DNA from: Streptomyces sp. WAC05374
Lineage (GTDB): Bacteria > Actinomycetota > Actinomycetes > Streptomycetales > Streptomycetaceae
Direction: 5' to 3'
DNA: 64,000 nt
Assembly: GCF_004353505.1 (NCBI RefSeq)
Contig: NZ_SMNQ01000019.1
Coordinates: 1 to 64,000, forward strand
Below are positions 26,649 to 35,601 of this stretch, one piece after another (positions within the stretch are counted from its first letter, which is position 1; every line of letters begins with the position of its first letter). Under the pieces are notes generated by a model. The model ran no database searches. It was not told the DNA's origin and saw only the letters and a list, made by a program, of their open reading frames with translations. The position numbers and the translations under genes were made by a program.

Positions 26649-27443
26649 TCAGGTGTGCTGTGTTCGCTTCCGCCGGCCGGCCGCGGCCTGTCCGGCGACG
26701 ACCACCAGGACCGCGATGACGAACATCGCCGTGCCGATGACGTTGATCTGTACGGGCGTGCCGCGCTGCGCCGAACCCCACACGAACATGGGGAAGGTCA
26801 CGGTGGAGCCCGCGTTGAAGTTGGTGATGATGAAGTCGTCGAACGACAGCGCGAAGGCGAGCAGCGCGCCGGCCGCGATACCGGGTGCGGCGATGGGCAG
26901 GGTGACCCGCAGGAAGGTCTGCACGGGGCCGGCGTACAGGTCCCTGGCGGCCTCCTCCAGGCGCGGGTCCATCGACATCACGCGGGCCTTGACCGCCGTC
27001 ACGACGAAGCTCAGGCAGAACATGATGTGGGCGATCAGGACCGTCCAGAAGCCGAGCTGCGCCCCCATGTTGAGGAACAGCGTCAGCAGGGAGGCGGCCA
27101 TGACGACCTCGGGCATCGCCATCGGCAGGAAGATCAGCGAGTTGATCGCGCCGCGCGCCCGGAAGCGGTAGCGCACCAGCGCGAAGGCGATCATCGTGCC
27201 GAGCACGGTGGCGCCGAGCGTCGCCCAGGCGGCGATCTGGAGGGACAGGGCGAGCGAGCCGCACAGGTCGGCGACGCCGCACGGGTCCCGCCAGGCGTCG
27301 GTGGAGAACTCCCGCCAGGAGTAGTTGAAGCGCCCCGCCGGCTCGTTGAACGAGAACACCATCACGATGACGTTCGGCAGGATCAGGTAGGCGAGGGTCA
27401 GCAGACCCGCGATGACGACGAGGTTCTTGCGGAGCCAGCGCAT
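26649..27443 (-). CDS. potC: Spermidine/putrescine ABC transporter permease (PotC-type)
   Basis: This inner-membrane permease of 264 residues has six predicted helices. The EAA loop RLEEAARDLYAGPVQTFLRV, which docks on the ATPase, is near residues 155-175. The opening MRWLRKNLVVIAGLLTLAYLI and the segment FSFNEPAGRFNYSWREFS are typical of PotC. The ATG shares one base with the potB stop (TGATG), so translation is coupled. The substrate class is inferred from the four-gene context and the neighbouring catabolic genes. Confidence 0.9.
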   Translation of the reverse strand: MRWLRKNLVVIAGLLTLAYLILPNVIVMVFSFNEPAGRFNYSWREFSTDAWRDPCGVADLCGSLALSLQIAAWATLGATVLGTMIAFALVRYRFRARGAINSLIFLPMAMPEVVMAASLLTLFLNMGAQLGFWTVLIAHIMFCLSFVVTAVKARVMSMDPRLEEAARDLYAGPVQTFLRVTLPIAAPGIAAGALLAFALSFDDFIITNFNAGSTVTFPMFVWGSAQRGTPVQINVIGTAMFVIAVLVVVAGQAAAGRRKRTQHT

Positions 27444-28360
27444 CAGACCAGGTCCTCCGTTCCGGCCCGGCGGATGTAGACGGTGACCATGATCAGCACG
27501 ATGGCCATGAGGATGAAGGACAGCGCGGCCGCCGTCGGGTAGTCCAGCACCCGCAGGAACTGCGACTGGATGACGTTGCCGACCATCTTGGTGTCGGTCG
27601 AGCCGAGCAGCTCGGCGTTGACGTAGTCGCCGCTCGCGGGGATGAAGGTGAGCAGCGTCCCGGAGACCACGCCGGGCATGGACAGCGGGAAGGTCACCTT
27701 GCGGAAGGTGGTCGCGGGGGACGCGTACAGGTCCCTGGCCGCCTCGTGCAGCCGCGGGTCGATCCGCTCCAGCGAGGTGTAGAGCGGCAGGATCATGAAC
27801 GGCAGGAAGTTGTACGTGAGGCCGCAGACCACCGCCATGGGCGTGGCCAGCACACGGTCCCCCTGGGTCCAGCCCAGCCAGTTGGTGACGTCCAGGACGT
27901 ACAGGGCGTCCAGGGTTCCGACGAGGGCGCCGCCGTCCGCCAGGATGGTCTTCCAGGCCAGCGTCCGGATCAGGAAGCTGGTGAAGAACGGTGCGATGAC
28001 CAGCACCAGGAGCAGGTTGCGCCAGCGGCCGGCCTTGAAGGCGATGAGGTACGCGAGCGGATAGCCAAGCAGCAGGCACAGGAAGGTGGCCGTGCCGGCG
28101 TACAGCAGGGACCGGACGAACTGCGGCCAGTACTCGGTGAACGCCTCCCAGTAGGTGGCGAAGTGCCAGGTGACCTGGAAGCCCTTCTCCAGGGTGCCGG
28201 TCTGCACGGAGGTGGACGCCTGGTAGACCATCGGCAGTGCGAAGAAGACGAGCAGCCAGAGGATGCCGGGCAGGAGCAGCCAGTACGGGACGAGCCGCTT
28301 GCGCGTGGCCGTCTTCCGTACGACGACGGGTGGCGCTTCGGGTGCTTCCGTGATCGTCAC
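27443..28360 (-). CDS. potB: Spermidine/putrescine ABC transporter permease (PotB-type)
   Basis: This 305-residue permease has six predicted helices after a cytoplasmic leader. An EAA loop is seen in RLHEAARDLYASPATTFRKV. PASGDYVNAELLGSTDTKMVGNVIQSQF is a recognisable PotB segment. The start is GTG 28360, overlapping the potA stop by 4 bases (GTGA). The stop overlaps the potC ATG by one base. It should form the channel with PotC. Confidence 0.9.
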   Translation of the reverse strand: MTITEAPEAPPVVVRKTATRKRLVPYWLLLPGILWLLVFFALPMVYQASTSVQTGTLEKGFQVTWHFATYWEAFTEYWPQFVRSLLYAGTATFLCLLLGYPLAYLIAFKAGRWRNLLLVLVIAPFFTSFLIRTLAWKTILADGGALVGTLDALYVLDVTNWLGWTQGDRVLATPMAVVCGLTYNFLPFMILPLYTSLERIDPRLHEAARDLYASPATTFRKVTFPLSMPGVVSGTLLTFIPASGDYVNAELLGSTDTKMVGNVIQSQFLRVLDYPTAAALSFILMAIVLIMVTVYIRRAGTEDLV

Positions 28361-29505
28361 GCGGCGTCCTCCACCTTCTCCACGCCGGCGTCGATGTCCT
28401 GTGCCGCGTCCAGGCCGAACGTGTGCGCGGGGTTCCAGTGCAGGACGACCTCGGCCCCGGGGGTGAGGCGGGAGTCGCGCTCGATGTTCTGCTCGTACAC
28501 CTGGAGGGCCGCGCCGGCGGGGCTGTCGACGACGTACTGGGTGGAGACGCCGATGAAGGAGGTGTCGACGATCCGGCCGGTGACCCGGTTGCGCCCGTCG
28601 GCGATCGCGCCCGCGTCGTCGGCGTGAGCGAGCGTGATCTTCTCCGGGCGGACGCCGACCAGCAGCTTGCCGCCGCGGCGGGTGTCGGCGGAGCACCGGT
28701 CGGCGGGCAGCCGCAGCGTGCCGCCGCCGGCCGTGACGGCGATGTCGGAACCGGCCTGCACCACCTCGGCCTCGATGAGGTTGGACGTGCCGAGGAAGTT
28801 GGCGACGAAGGTGGTGCGCGGGTTCTCGTAGAGGTCGGCGGGCGCGCCGAGCTGCTCGACCCGGCCCGCGTTCATCACCGCGACCGTGTCGGCCATGGTC
28901 ATGGCCTCCTCCTGGTCGTGGGTGACGTGCACGAAGGTGATGCCGACCTCGGTCTGGATGCGCTTGAGTTCGAGCTGCATCTGGCGGCGCAGCTTGAGGT
29001 CGAGGGCGCCGAGCGGCTCGTCGAGGAGCAGCACCTGGGGGTGGTTGATGAGCGCCCGGGCGACGGCGACGCGCTGTTGCTGGCCGCCGGAGAGCTGGTG
29101 CGGCTTGTGCCGTGCCTTGTCGCCGAGCTGGACGAGGTCGAGCATCTCGTCGACCTGCTTCTTCACGGACTTGATGCCCCTGCGGCGCAGCCCGAAGGCG
29201 ACGTTCTCGTAGATGCTCAGGTGGGGGAAGAGCGCGTAGCTCTGGAAGACGGTGTTGACGGGCCGCTTGTAGGGGGGCAGGTCCGTGACGTCCCGGTCGC
29301 CGAGGAAGACGGTGCCCGTGGTGGGCTCCTCCAGGCCGGCGATCATGCGCAGGGTGGTGGTCTTGCCGCAGCCGGAGGCACCGAGGAGGGCGAAGAACGA
29401 GCCCTGCGGGACGGTCAGGTCGAGGGGGTGGACGGCGGTGAAGGAGCCGTACGTCTTGCCGATGCCGGAGAGGCGGACGTCGCCGCCGGTGTGCGTGTCA
29501 GTCAT
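28357..29505 (-). CDS. potA: Spermidine/putrescine ABC transporter ATP-binding protein (PotA-type)
   Basis: This ATPase of 382 residues has Walker A GASGCGKT, the Q-loop VFQSYALFPHLS, the signature LSGGQQQR, Walker B LLLDEPLGALD and the H-loop VTHDQEEA. A C-terminal TOBE domain (about 250-360) is usual in PotA and related importers. It powers uptake through PotB and PotC and is coupled to potB by a GTGA overlap. The C-terminal QDIDAGVEKVEDAA is not part of a known motif. Confidence 0.93.
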   Translation of the reverse strand: MTDTHTGGDVRLSGIGKTYGSFTAVHPLDLTVPQGSFFALLGASGCGKTTTLRMIAGLEEPTTGTVFLGDRDVTDLPPYKRPVNTVFQSYALFPHLSIYENVAFGLRRRGIKSVKKQVDEMLDLVQLGDKARHKPHQLSGGQQQRVAVARALINHPQVLLLDEPLGALDLKLRRQMQLELKRIQTEVGITFVHVTHDQEEAMTMADTVAVMNAGRVEQLGAPADLYENPRTTFVANFLGTSNLIEAEVVQAGSDIAVTAGGGTLRLPADRCSADTRRGGKLLVGVRPEKITLAHADDAGAIADGRNRVTGRIVDTSFIGVSTQYVVDSPAGAALQVYEQNIERDSRLTPGAEVVLHWNPAHTFGLDAAQDIDAGVEKVEDAA

Positions 29506-29549
29506 GGGTTGCGGTCCCAGGGGGTGTCGATGGGTGGACGGCGGCCGGC

Positions 29550-30797
29550 TCAGGCACCGATGAGCTTGGCGAACTTCTCCTCGTACGCCGTCTCTTCGTC
29601 GCTGGTCAGGGAGCGGAAGGCGCGGGACTTCGCGGCCATCGCCCTGTCCGGGAGGATCAGGGTGTTGGCCGCCAGGGCGGGGTCGATCCCGGCGAGCTCC
29701 TCGCGTACGCCCTCGACCGGGCAGACGTAGTTGATGTAGGCGGCGAGCCGGGCGGCGTTCGGCAGCTCGTAGTAGTAGTCGATGAGCTTCTCGGCGTTGG
29801 TCTTGTGCCGGGCCTTGGCGGGGACCAGGAGGTTGTCGCTGGAGGTGATGTAGCCGGCGTTCGGGATCGCGAACTGGATGTCGGGGTTGTCGGCCTGGAG
29901 CTGGATGACGTCTCCGGCCCAGGCGAGGCAGGCGGCGATGTCGCCCTTGTTGAGGTCGCCGGTGTAGTCGTTGCCGGTGAAGCGGCGGATCTGCTGGGTG
30001 TCGACGCCCTTCTGGAGGCGGCCGAGGGCCGCGTCGAAGTCGGCGTCGGTGAACTTCCCGGGGTCCTTGCCCATGTCGATCAGCGTCATCCCGACCGAGT
30101 CGCGCATCTCGGACAGGAAGGCGACCCGTCCCTTGAGTCTGGGGTCGTCGAGGAGCTGGGTGACGGAGTCGACCTTGCGGCCGCCGGTGGCCTTCTTGTT
30201 GTACGCGATGACCGTGGAGATGCCGGTCCAGGGGTAGGAGTAGGCACGGCCCGGGTCCCAGTCGGGGCGGCGGAACTGGGAGGAGAGGTTCGCGTACGCG
30301 TGGGGGAGGTTGGCCGGGTCGAGCTTCTGGGCCCAGCCGAGGCGGATGATGCGGGCGGCGAGCCAGTCGGTGACGCAGATCAGGTCCCGGCCGGTGTCCT
30401 GGCCGGCGGCGAGCTGCGGCTTGATCTTGCCGAAGAACTCGACGTTGTCGTTGATGTCCTCGGTGTACGTGACCGTGATCCCGGTGCGCTTGGTGAACGC
30501 CTCCAGGGTGGGGCGGTGCTTCTCGTCGTCGCTGATGTCGATGTACTGGGTCCAGTTGGAGAAGCTGAGCCGCTTCTCCTTGGCCGAGTGGTCGGTGGAC
30601 GCGGGACCGTCGCCCTCCCGTTTGGCGGGCGGGATTCCGCAGGCGCTCAGACCGGCGGCCCCGCCGATCGCGAGCGCGCCGACGCCCGTGGCACGCAGCA
30701 TGGAGCGGCGGGTGAGGGCTCCCCTGCCGTTCGTCAGGCTGCGCCGCATCGCGGCGACCTGTGCCGCGGAGAGGCTGTCGGGCTCGTACTGCTCCAT
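29550..30797 (-). CDS. potD: Polyamine ABC transporter substrate-binding lipoprotein (PotD-type)
   Basis: The 415-residue precursor has a twin-arginine leader (RR at 30-31, then SMLRATGVGALAIGGAAG) ending in a lipobox LSAC with C53. It is therefore predicted to be exported by Tat and lipid-anchored. The binding fold opens with LSFSNWTQYIDI and contains YPWTGISTVIAYNKKA and INYVCPVEGVREEL, typical of PotD/PotF. It lies 44 bases upstream of potA and 32 bases after the aldehyde dehydrogenase, all on one strand. Whether it binds putrescine, spermidine or another amine cannot be read from the sequence. Confidence 0.9.
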   Translation of the reverse strand: MEQYEPDSLSAAQVAAMRRSLTNGRGALTRRSMLRATGVGALAIGGAAGLSACGIPPAKREGDGPASTDHSAKEKRLSFSNWTQYIDISDDEKHRPTLEAFTKRTGITVTYTEDINDNVEFFGKIKPQLAAGQDTGRDLICVTDWLAARIIRLGWAQKLDPANLPHAYANLSSQFRRPDWDPGRAYSYPWTGISTVIAYNKKATGGRKVDSVTQLLDDPRLKGRVAFLSEMRDSVGMTLIDMGKDPGKFTDADFDAALGRLQKGVDTQQIRRFTGNDYTGDLNKGDIAACLAWAGDVIQLQADNPDIQFAIPNAGYITSSDNLLVPAKARHKTNAEKLIDYYYELPNAARLAAYINYVCPVEGVREELAGIDPALAANTLILPDRAMAAKSRAFRSLTSDEETAYEEKFAKLIGA

Positions 30798-30829
30798 GCG
30801 CTGTGCCTTTCGGTGTGGGCCGTCGTGGG

Positions 30830-32335
30830 CTATCGGTCCCCGAAGATGGTCCGGTGCCAGGCCTTCCTGGCGACCGCCGTGTTGTCGTACATCACGTGCT
30901 TGACCTGCGTGTACTCCTCGAAGGAGTAGGTTGACATGTCCTTTCCGAAGCCGGATGCCTTGTAGCCCCCGTGCGGCATCTCGCTGATGATCGGGATGTG
31001 GTCGTTGACCCAGACGCAGCCCGCCTTGATCTCGCGGGTGGCGCGTCCGGCGCGGTAGACGTCGCGGGTCCACGCGGAGGCCGCGAGGCCGTAGGGCGTG
31101 TCGTTGGCGAGCGCCAGGCCCTCCTCGTCGTGGTCGAAGGGCAGGACGACCAGGACGGGGCCGAAGATCTCGGCCTGGACGATCTCGCTGTCCTGCGGCG
31201 CGCCGGTGATCAGGGTGGGCCGGTAGTAGGCGCCGTCGTCGTGCGGGGCCACGCCGCCGGTGACGACGGTGGCGTAGGCGCGGGCACGGTCGACGAAGCC
31301 GGCGACCCGGTCGCGCTGGGCGTGGCTGATGAGCGGTCCGAGGTCGGTGCCCTCGTCGAAGGGGTCTCCGAGGCGGACGCTCGCCATCAGGCCGGCGACC
31401 TGCTCGACGAACGCGTCGTACAGCGGGCGCTGGACGTACGCGCGCGTGGCGGCGGTGCAGTCCTGGCCGGTGTTGATGAGCGCGCCGGCGACCGCGCCGT
31501 GGACGGCGGCCTCCAGGTCGGCGTCGTCGAAGACGACGAAGGGTGCCTTGCCGCCGAGTTCGAGGTGGAGGCGCTTGACGGTGGAGGTGGCGATCTCGGC
31601 GACGCGCTTGCCGACGGCGGTGGAGCCGGTGAACGACGTCATCGCCACGCCGGGGTGCCCGACGAGGTGCTCCCCGGCCTCCTTCCCGGCTCCGGTGACG
31701 ACGTTGACGACGCCGTCCGGGATGCCCGCGTCGGTGGCCGCCTGCGCGAACATCAGGGAGGTGAGCGGGGTGAGTTCGGCGGGCTTGAGGACGATGGTGT
31801 TGCCCGCGGCGATGGCCGGGAGAACCTTCCAGGCGGCCATCTGCAGGGGGTAGTTCCAGGGGGCGACGGAGCCGATGACGCCGATGGGTTCGCGGCGTAC
31901 GTACGAGGTGTGGTCACCGCTGTACTCGCCGGCCGACTGGCCCTGGAGGTGGCGGGCGGCTCCGGCGAAGAAGGCGGTGTTGTCGACCGTGCCGGGCACG
32001 TCGAACTCGCGTGTCAGCCTGATGGGCTTGCCGCACTGGAGGGTCTCCGCCCGGGCGAACTCCTCCGCCTGCTCGGCCAGTCGCGCGGCGAACCGGTGCA
32101 TGGCGTCGGACCGTTCGCCCGGGGTCGCGCCCGCCCAGCCGGGCAGTGCGTCGTGGGCGGCGGCGACGGCGGCGTCCACGTCGGCGGCCGCGGCGAGCTC
32201 GTAGTCGAGGACCTTCCGGCCGGTCGCGGGGTCGGTGACGCTGTGTGTGCGCCCCGCGGTGCCGGGTCGCAGCCGTCCGGCGATGTACTGCGCCCCGGCC
32301 GCGAAGCGGTCGAGTTCCTGGAAGCCGTTGCCCAT
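30830..32335 (-). CDS. Gamma-aminobutyraldehyde dehydrogenase-type aldehyde dehydrogenase
   Basis: This NAD-dependent aldehyde dehydrogenase of 501 residues heads the polyamine operon. The catalytic Cys is in NTGQDCTAATRAYV, the general base in HLELGGKAPFVVF, and the cofactor loop in SFTGSTAVGKRVAE. The GQDCTAATR form and the N-terminal APWNYPLQMAAWK are shared with the second dehydrogenase at 41860-43296 and are typical of aminobutyraldehyde dehydrogenases. ATG 32335 has GGAGAG 4-5 bases upstream. It would oxidise aminobutyraldehyde released by amine oxidation, giving GABA for GabT. An AT-rich dyad lies 60 bases upstream of the start. Confidence 0.87.
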   Translation of the reverse strand: MGNGFQELDRFAAGAQYIAGRLRPGTAGRTHSVTDPATGRKVLDYELAAAADVDAAVAAAHDALPGWAGATPGERSDAMHRFAARLAEQAEEFARAETLQCGKPIRLTREFDVPGTVDNTAFFAGAARHLQGQSAGEYSGDHTSYVRREPIGVIGSVAPWNYPLQMAAWKVLPAIAAGNTIVLKPAELTPLTSLMFAQAATDAGIPDGVVNVVTGAGKEAGEHLVGHPGVAMTSFTGSTAVGKRVAEIATSTVKRLHLELGGKAPFVVFDDADLEAAVHGAVAGALINTGQDCTAATRAYVQRPLYDAFVEQVAGLMASVRLGDPFDEGTDLGPLISHAQRDRVAGFVDRARAYATVVTGGVAPHDDGAYYRPTLITGAPQDSEIVQAEIFGPVLVVLPFDHDEEGLALANDTPYGLAASAWTRDVYRAGRATREIKAGCVWVNDHIPIISEMPHGGYKASGFGKDMSTYSFEEYTQVKHVMYDNTAVARKAWHRTIFGDR

Positions 32336-32394
32336 GACGCTCTCCGTTGTCCCGGCTCGAATTGAGTGCCGATCCTGACAGAGGGTTCCCCACC

Positions 32395-32415
32395 CAACAA
32401 GGGATTCCGTTGTTG
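32395..32415. promoter_or_regulatory. Dyad CAACAA-N9-TTGTTG, probable operator of the polyamine operon
   Basis: Perfect 6-base arms at 32395-32400 and 32410-32415 lie 60 bases upstream of the aldehyde dehydrogenase ATG, in an unusually A/T-rich patch. The string AACAAGGGATTCC within it matches AACAACGAATTTC at 43429-43441, upstream of the second polyamine aldehyde dehydrogenase, at 10 of 13 positions. Lrp/AsnC proteins favour such A/T-rich sites, so the regulator encoded at 43490 is a candidate. Confidence 0.5.
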
Positions 32416-32510
32416 CCTTTTGGTTACGCGACGGATTCGGTCGACCATGTGTCGCGCGGTCCGGGGAATCTCCGTACGGAGTGTCCGTGGCGGCTGCCAG
32501 ACTGGCGTGC

Positions 32511-33065
32511 ATGGAGAAGGTGCACGAGCTGATCGAGCAGGTCAGCAGGGGTGAGCGCGTGAAGTTCCTGCACTTTTGGGGGCACACGCCGAAGCGGGAC
32601 GGGACGCTCGGGCCGAGCTGCCTGAGTCAGTGGTGGCCGTCGCCGTTCACGGTCGGCGGCGTGGAGTACGCGACGGCCGAGCACTGGATGATGGCGTCCA
32701 AGGCGCGCCTCTTCGGCGACGCCGACGCGGAGCGACAGGCCGTCGAGGCGCCGAACCCGGCGCTCGCGAAGAAGGCGGGCCGGCTGGTGCGCGGCTTCGA
32801 CGAGACGATATGGAAGCGCGAGCGGTTCCGCGTGGTGGTCGAGGGCAGCGAGCACAAGTTCGCCTCGGACCCCGGCCTGCGGGCGTTCCTGCTCGGGACG
32901 GGCGAGCGCGTGCTGGTGGAGGCGAGTCCTCTGGACCGCGTCTGGGGCATCGGCCTGGGCGCCGACCACCCGCACGCCGAGTCCCCCGCGCACTGGCGGG
33001 GCCTGAATCTGCTGGGCTTCGCGCTGATGGAGGCCCGGGAGACGCTGCGGGCGGCGGCCGCCTGA
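32511..33065 (+). CDS. NADAR-domain protein (DUF1768, YbiA-like)
   Basis: The 184-residue protein carries the NADAR motifs throughout: FWGHTP near the start, SQWWPSPFTVGGVEYATAEHWMMASKA in the middle and KFASDPGLRAFLLGTG near 110. NADAR proteins are N-glycosidases of riboflavin intermediates or ADP-ribosyl groups. The single-domain YbiA-like form is thought to clean up unstable riboflavin precursors. Either ATG 32511 or GTG 32487 could be the start; the latter has GGAG 5 bases upstream, while the former gives the usual MEKVHEL opening. It is divergent from the polyamine operon. Confidence 0.85.
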   Translation: MEKVHELIEQVSRGERVKFLHFWGHTPKRDGTLGPSCLSQWWPSPFTVGGVEYATAEHWMMASKARLFGDADAERQAVEAPNPALAKKAGRLVRGFDETIWKRERFRVVVEGSEHKFASDPGLRAFLLGTGERVLVEASPLDRVWGIGLGADHPHAESPAHWRGLNLLGFALMEARETLRAAAA

Positions 33066-33080
33066 GGGGTCCCCGCGGCA

Positions 33081-33130
33081 GCGCCGGGCACGCGGGGGCG
33101 GGTCCGGCGGCCGGGCTCCCCGCCCGGCGC
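33081..33130. terminator. Possible bidirectional hairpin between convergent genes
   Basis: GCGCCGGGC (33081-33089) can pair with GCCCGGCGC (33122-33130). GCCGGGC (33110-33116) competes for the same right arm with a 5-base loop. The element fills the 67-base gap between the convergent NADAR and DUF4190 genes. Confidence 0.5.
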
Positions 33131-33132
33131 CG

Positions 33133-33783
33133 TCAGCGGGAGGCCGGTACCACCAGGGTGGTGGCGAAGGGGTCCTCGCCGCTGTCCTCGTCGAGGGAGT
33201 CGCCCCGCTCGGTCACGATGGACCAGATCAGGAAGGCCAGGAACGCACCGCTGACCACGATGCCCACCGCGCCGAGGATGATGCCCGCCAGCGCCATGCC
33301 GTGGTTGTTGGCCTCGCCGCGCTGGGCCTTCTTGCGGCCGATGACACCGAAGATCAGCGCCAGGACGCCCAGGATGATGCCCAGGCCCCAGAAGCAGAAG
33401 AGGACGACCGCGATGATGCCGAGGACCATCGCGGTGATGCCCATGCCGTTGGCCGGGGCGGGGGCCCAGCCCGGCTGGCCGTAGGCGCTGTAGCCGGGGT
33501 AGCCGGGGTAGCCCGGGTAGCCGTGGCCGTACGTCCCGGTGGCCGACGCCGGGCCCGGGTAGCCGTACGGGCCCGGAGGGGCCTGGGCCGGGCCGCCCGG
33601 CGCCACCGGGGGCGGCGGCAGCTCACCGCCGGGTCCGGCCCCGGGTATGGAGGTCACCGTCGGCTGGTCGTGCACGCCCGGCGGGGTGGACGGCGGCTGG
33701 AAGGACGACGCTCCGGCCCCCTCCCGGGGCGCCCTGCTCTCCGGCGGGGCCCACGGATCGGTCGGATCACTCTGCTCTGACAT
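33133..33783 (-). CDS. DUF4190 membrane protein with Pro/Gly/Tyr-rich N-terminus
   Basis: The 216-residue protein has a disordered N-terminal half rich in Pro, Gly and Tyr, including a YPGYPGYPGYSAY repeat. Two membrane segments follow (about 116-145 and 160-188), forming the DUF4190 module with the conserved GIILGVLALIFGVIGRKKA. A short acidic tail ends the protein. DUF4190 proteins are common in Streptomyces and have no assigned function. The gene is divergent from the deaminase operon and convergent with the NADAR gene. Confidence 0.82.
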   Translation of the reverse strand: MSEQSDPTDPWAPPESRAPREGAGASSFQPPSTPPGVHDQPTVTSIPGAGPGGELPPPPVAPGGPAQAPPGPYGYPGPASATGTYGHGYPGYPGYPGYSAYGQPGWAPAPANGMGITAMVLGIIAVVLFCFWGLGIILGVLALIFGVIGRKKAQRGEANNHGMALAGIILGAVGIVVSGAFLAFLIWSIVTERGDSLDEDSGEDPFATTLVVPASR

Positions 33784-33877
33784 GCGTCTCCCCCATCGTG
33801 TCCGGTCATGCTAACGGCCGCCCTACGATGATCCCTGACCAGCCCGGCGAACCGCGAACCGCACACGGAGGACCCCG

Positions 33878-34903
33878 ATGACCGATCTGCGCCCCTTCAT
33901 CGCGGGGCTTCCCAAGGCGGAGCTGCACGTCCACCACGTCGGCTCGGCCTCCCCCCGGATCGTCGCCGAGCTCGCGGCCCGCCACCCCGACTCGAAGGTC
34001 CCCACCGACCCCGAGGCGCTCGTCGACTACTTCGTCTTCACCGACTTCGCCCACTTCATCGAGGTGTACCTATCGGTCGTCGACCTCATCCGCACCCCGG
34101 AGGACGTCCGGCTGCTGACGTACGAGGTCGCCCGCGACATGGCCCGGCAGAACATCCGGTACGCGGAGCTCACCGTCACGCCCTACAGCTCCACGCGGCG
34201 CGGCATCGACGAGAAGGCGTTCATGGCCGCCATCGAGGACGCCCGCCTCGCCGCCGAGAAGGAGCTCGGCGTCATCCTGCGCTGGTGCTTCGACATCCCG
34301 GGCGAGGCCGGGCTGGAGGCGGCCGAGGAGACCGCGCGGCTCGCGGTGGACCTGCGTCCCGAGGGCCTGGTGTCGTTCGGTCTCGGCGGCCCCGAGATCG
34401 GCGTACCGCGCCCCCAGTTCAAGCCGTACTTCGACCGGGCCATCGCCGCCGGGCTGCACTCCGTGCCGCACGCCGGCGAGACGACCGGCCCGCAGACCGT
34501 CTGGGACGCCCTGACCGAGCTGCGCGCCGAGCGCATCGGCCACGGCACCAGCAGCGTCCAGGACCCGAAGCTGCTCGCACACCTCGCCGAGCACCGGATC
34601 GCGCTGGAGGTGTGCCCGACGTCCAACATCGCCACCCGCGCCGTCGCCGACATCGACGAGCACCCCATCAAGGAGATGGTGCGCGCCGGGGTGCTGGTCA
34701 CCATCAACTCCGACGACCCGCCGATGTTCGGCACCGACCTCAACACCGAGTACGAGGTCGCCGCCCGCCTCCTCGGGCTGGACGAGCGGGGCGTCGCCGC
34801 GCTCGCGAAGAACGCCGTGGAGGCGTCGTTCCTCGACCCGGCCGGCAAGGCCAGGATCGCCGCCGAGATCGACGGCTACACCACCGAGTGGCTCGCGCGG
34901 TAG
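33878..34903 (+). CDS. Adenosine deaminase-family enzyme, likely aminodeoxyfutalosine deaminase
   Basis: This metal-dependent amidohydrolase of 341 residues has zinc ligands in ELHVHH (H17, H19), PHAGE (about 206) and NSDDPPMF (about 285). The opening HVHHVGSASPRIVAELAARHP differs from classic adenosine deaminases (HLHLDG). It matches, as I recall, the S. coelicolor protein SCO5662 shown to deaminate 6-aminodeoxyfutalosine to futalosine in the alternative menaquinone pathway. Streptomyces use that pathway, so this is my preferred role; adenosine or methylthioadenosine deamination is possible. GGAGGA precedes the ATG. It starts a run of five genes separated by 5 bases or less, or overlapping. 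Confidence 0.85.
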   Translation: MTDLRPFIAGLPKAELHVHHVGSASPRIVAELAARHPDSKVPTDPEALVDYFVFTDFAHFIEVYLSVVDLIRTPEDVRLLTYEVARDMARQNIRYAELTVTPYSSTRRGIDEKAFMAAIEDARLAAEKELGVILRWCFDIPGEAGLEAAEETARLAVDLRPEGLVSFGLGGPEIGVPRPQFKPYFDRAIAAGLHSVPHAGETTGPQTVWDALTELRAERIGHGTSSVQDPKLLAHLAEHRIALEVCPTSNIATRAVADIDEHPIKEMVRAGVLVTINSDDPPMFGTDLNTEYEVAARLLGLDERGVAALAKNAVEASFLDPAGKARIAAEIDGYTTEWLAR

Positions 34904-34908
34904 GCGTG

Positions 34909-35601
34909 ATGCGCACCGTCACCGTCGTGGCGCACCGGGGCGACCCGTACCGCGTCCGCGAGAACACGCTCGCCTCGCTCCGCTCGGCGCTCGCCCGCGG
35001 GGCGGACGCGCTGGAGATCGACGTACGCCTCACCCGCGACGGCGTCCCGGTGCTCCTGCACGACGAGACGCTGGGGCGCCTGTGGGGCGCCGACCGGCCG
35101 CTCGCGCACCTCACGCTGGCCGAGGTGCGCGGGCTGACCGGCGCCGAGGGCGTGCCCACCCTGGCCGAGGCGCTGGACGCGGCCGGCGGACACCGGGTGA
35201 TGGTGGACCTGCCGGGCGCCACCGAGCGGTCGGTGCGCGCCATCGTCGGCACCGTCCACGAGTGCGGCGCGGCCGACCGCGTGTACTACTGCTCCGGCGC
35301 CGCCGCCATGCTGCTGGTCCGGGCCGCCGACCCGGACGCGGAGATCGCCCTGACGTGGACGACCCTCGCCCCGCCCCGCCCGGTGCTGCTCGAGGCGGTG
35401 GCGCCCCGCTGGCTCAACTACCGTTTCGGGCTGGTCAGCAGGGCACTGGCGGACCGGGTCCACCGGGACGGGCTGCTCGTCTCCGCCTGGACGGCCGACA
35501 CCCGCCGCACCATGCGTAGGCTGATCGCCGACGGGGTGGACTCGATCACCACCAACCGCGTGGACGCGCTGAGCGCCGTACTGAAGGGAAGCCGTACGTG
35601 A
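34909..35601 (+). CDS. Glycerophosphodiester phosphodiesterase-family protein
   Basis: The 230-residue protein has the GDPD active-site opening VVAHRGDPYRVRENTLASLR, in which His and Arg are catalytic. ALEIDVRLTRDGVPVLLHDETLGR supplies the metal-binding Glu/Asp and second His. The C-terminal half keeps the barrel pattern, including VSAWTADTRRTMRRLIADGVD. There is no signal peptide, so it should act inside the cell on glycerophosphodiesters. ATG 34909 follows the deaminase stop by 5 bases (GTG 34906 is an alternative), and the stop overlaps the next gene by 4 bases. Confidence 0.87.
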   Translation: MRTVTVVAHRGDPYRVRENTLASLRSALARGADALEIDVRLTRDGVPVLLHDETLGRLWGADRPLAHLTLAEVRGLTGAEGVPTLAEALDAAGGHRVMVDLPGATERSVRAIVGTVHECGAADRVYYCSGAAAMLLVRAADPDAEIALTWTTLAPPRPVLLEAVAPRWLNYRFGLVSRALADRVHRDGLLVSAWTADTRRTMRRLIADGVDSITTNRVDALSAVLKGSRT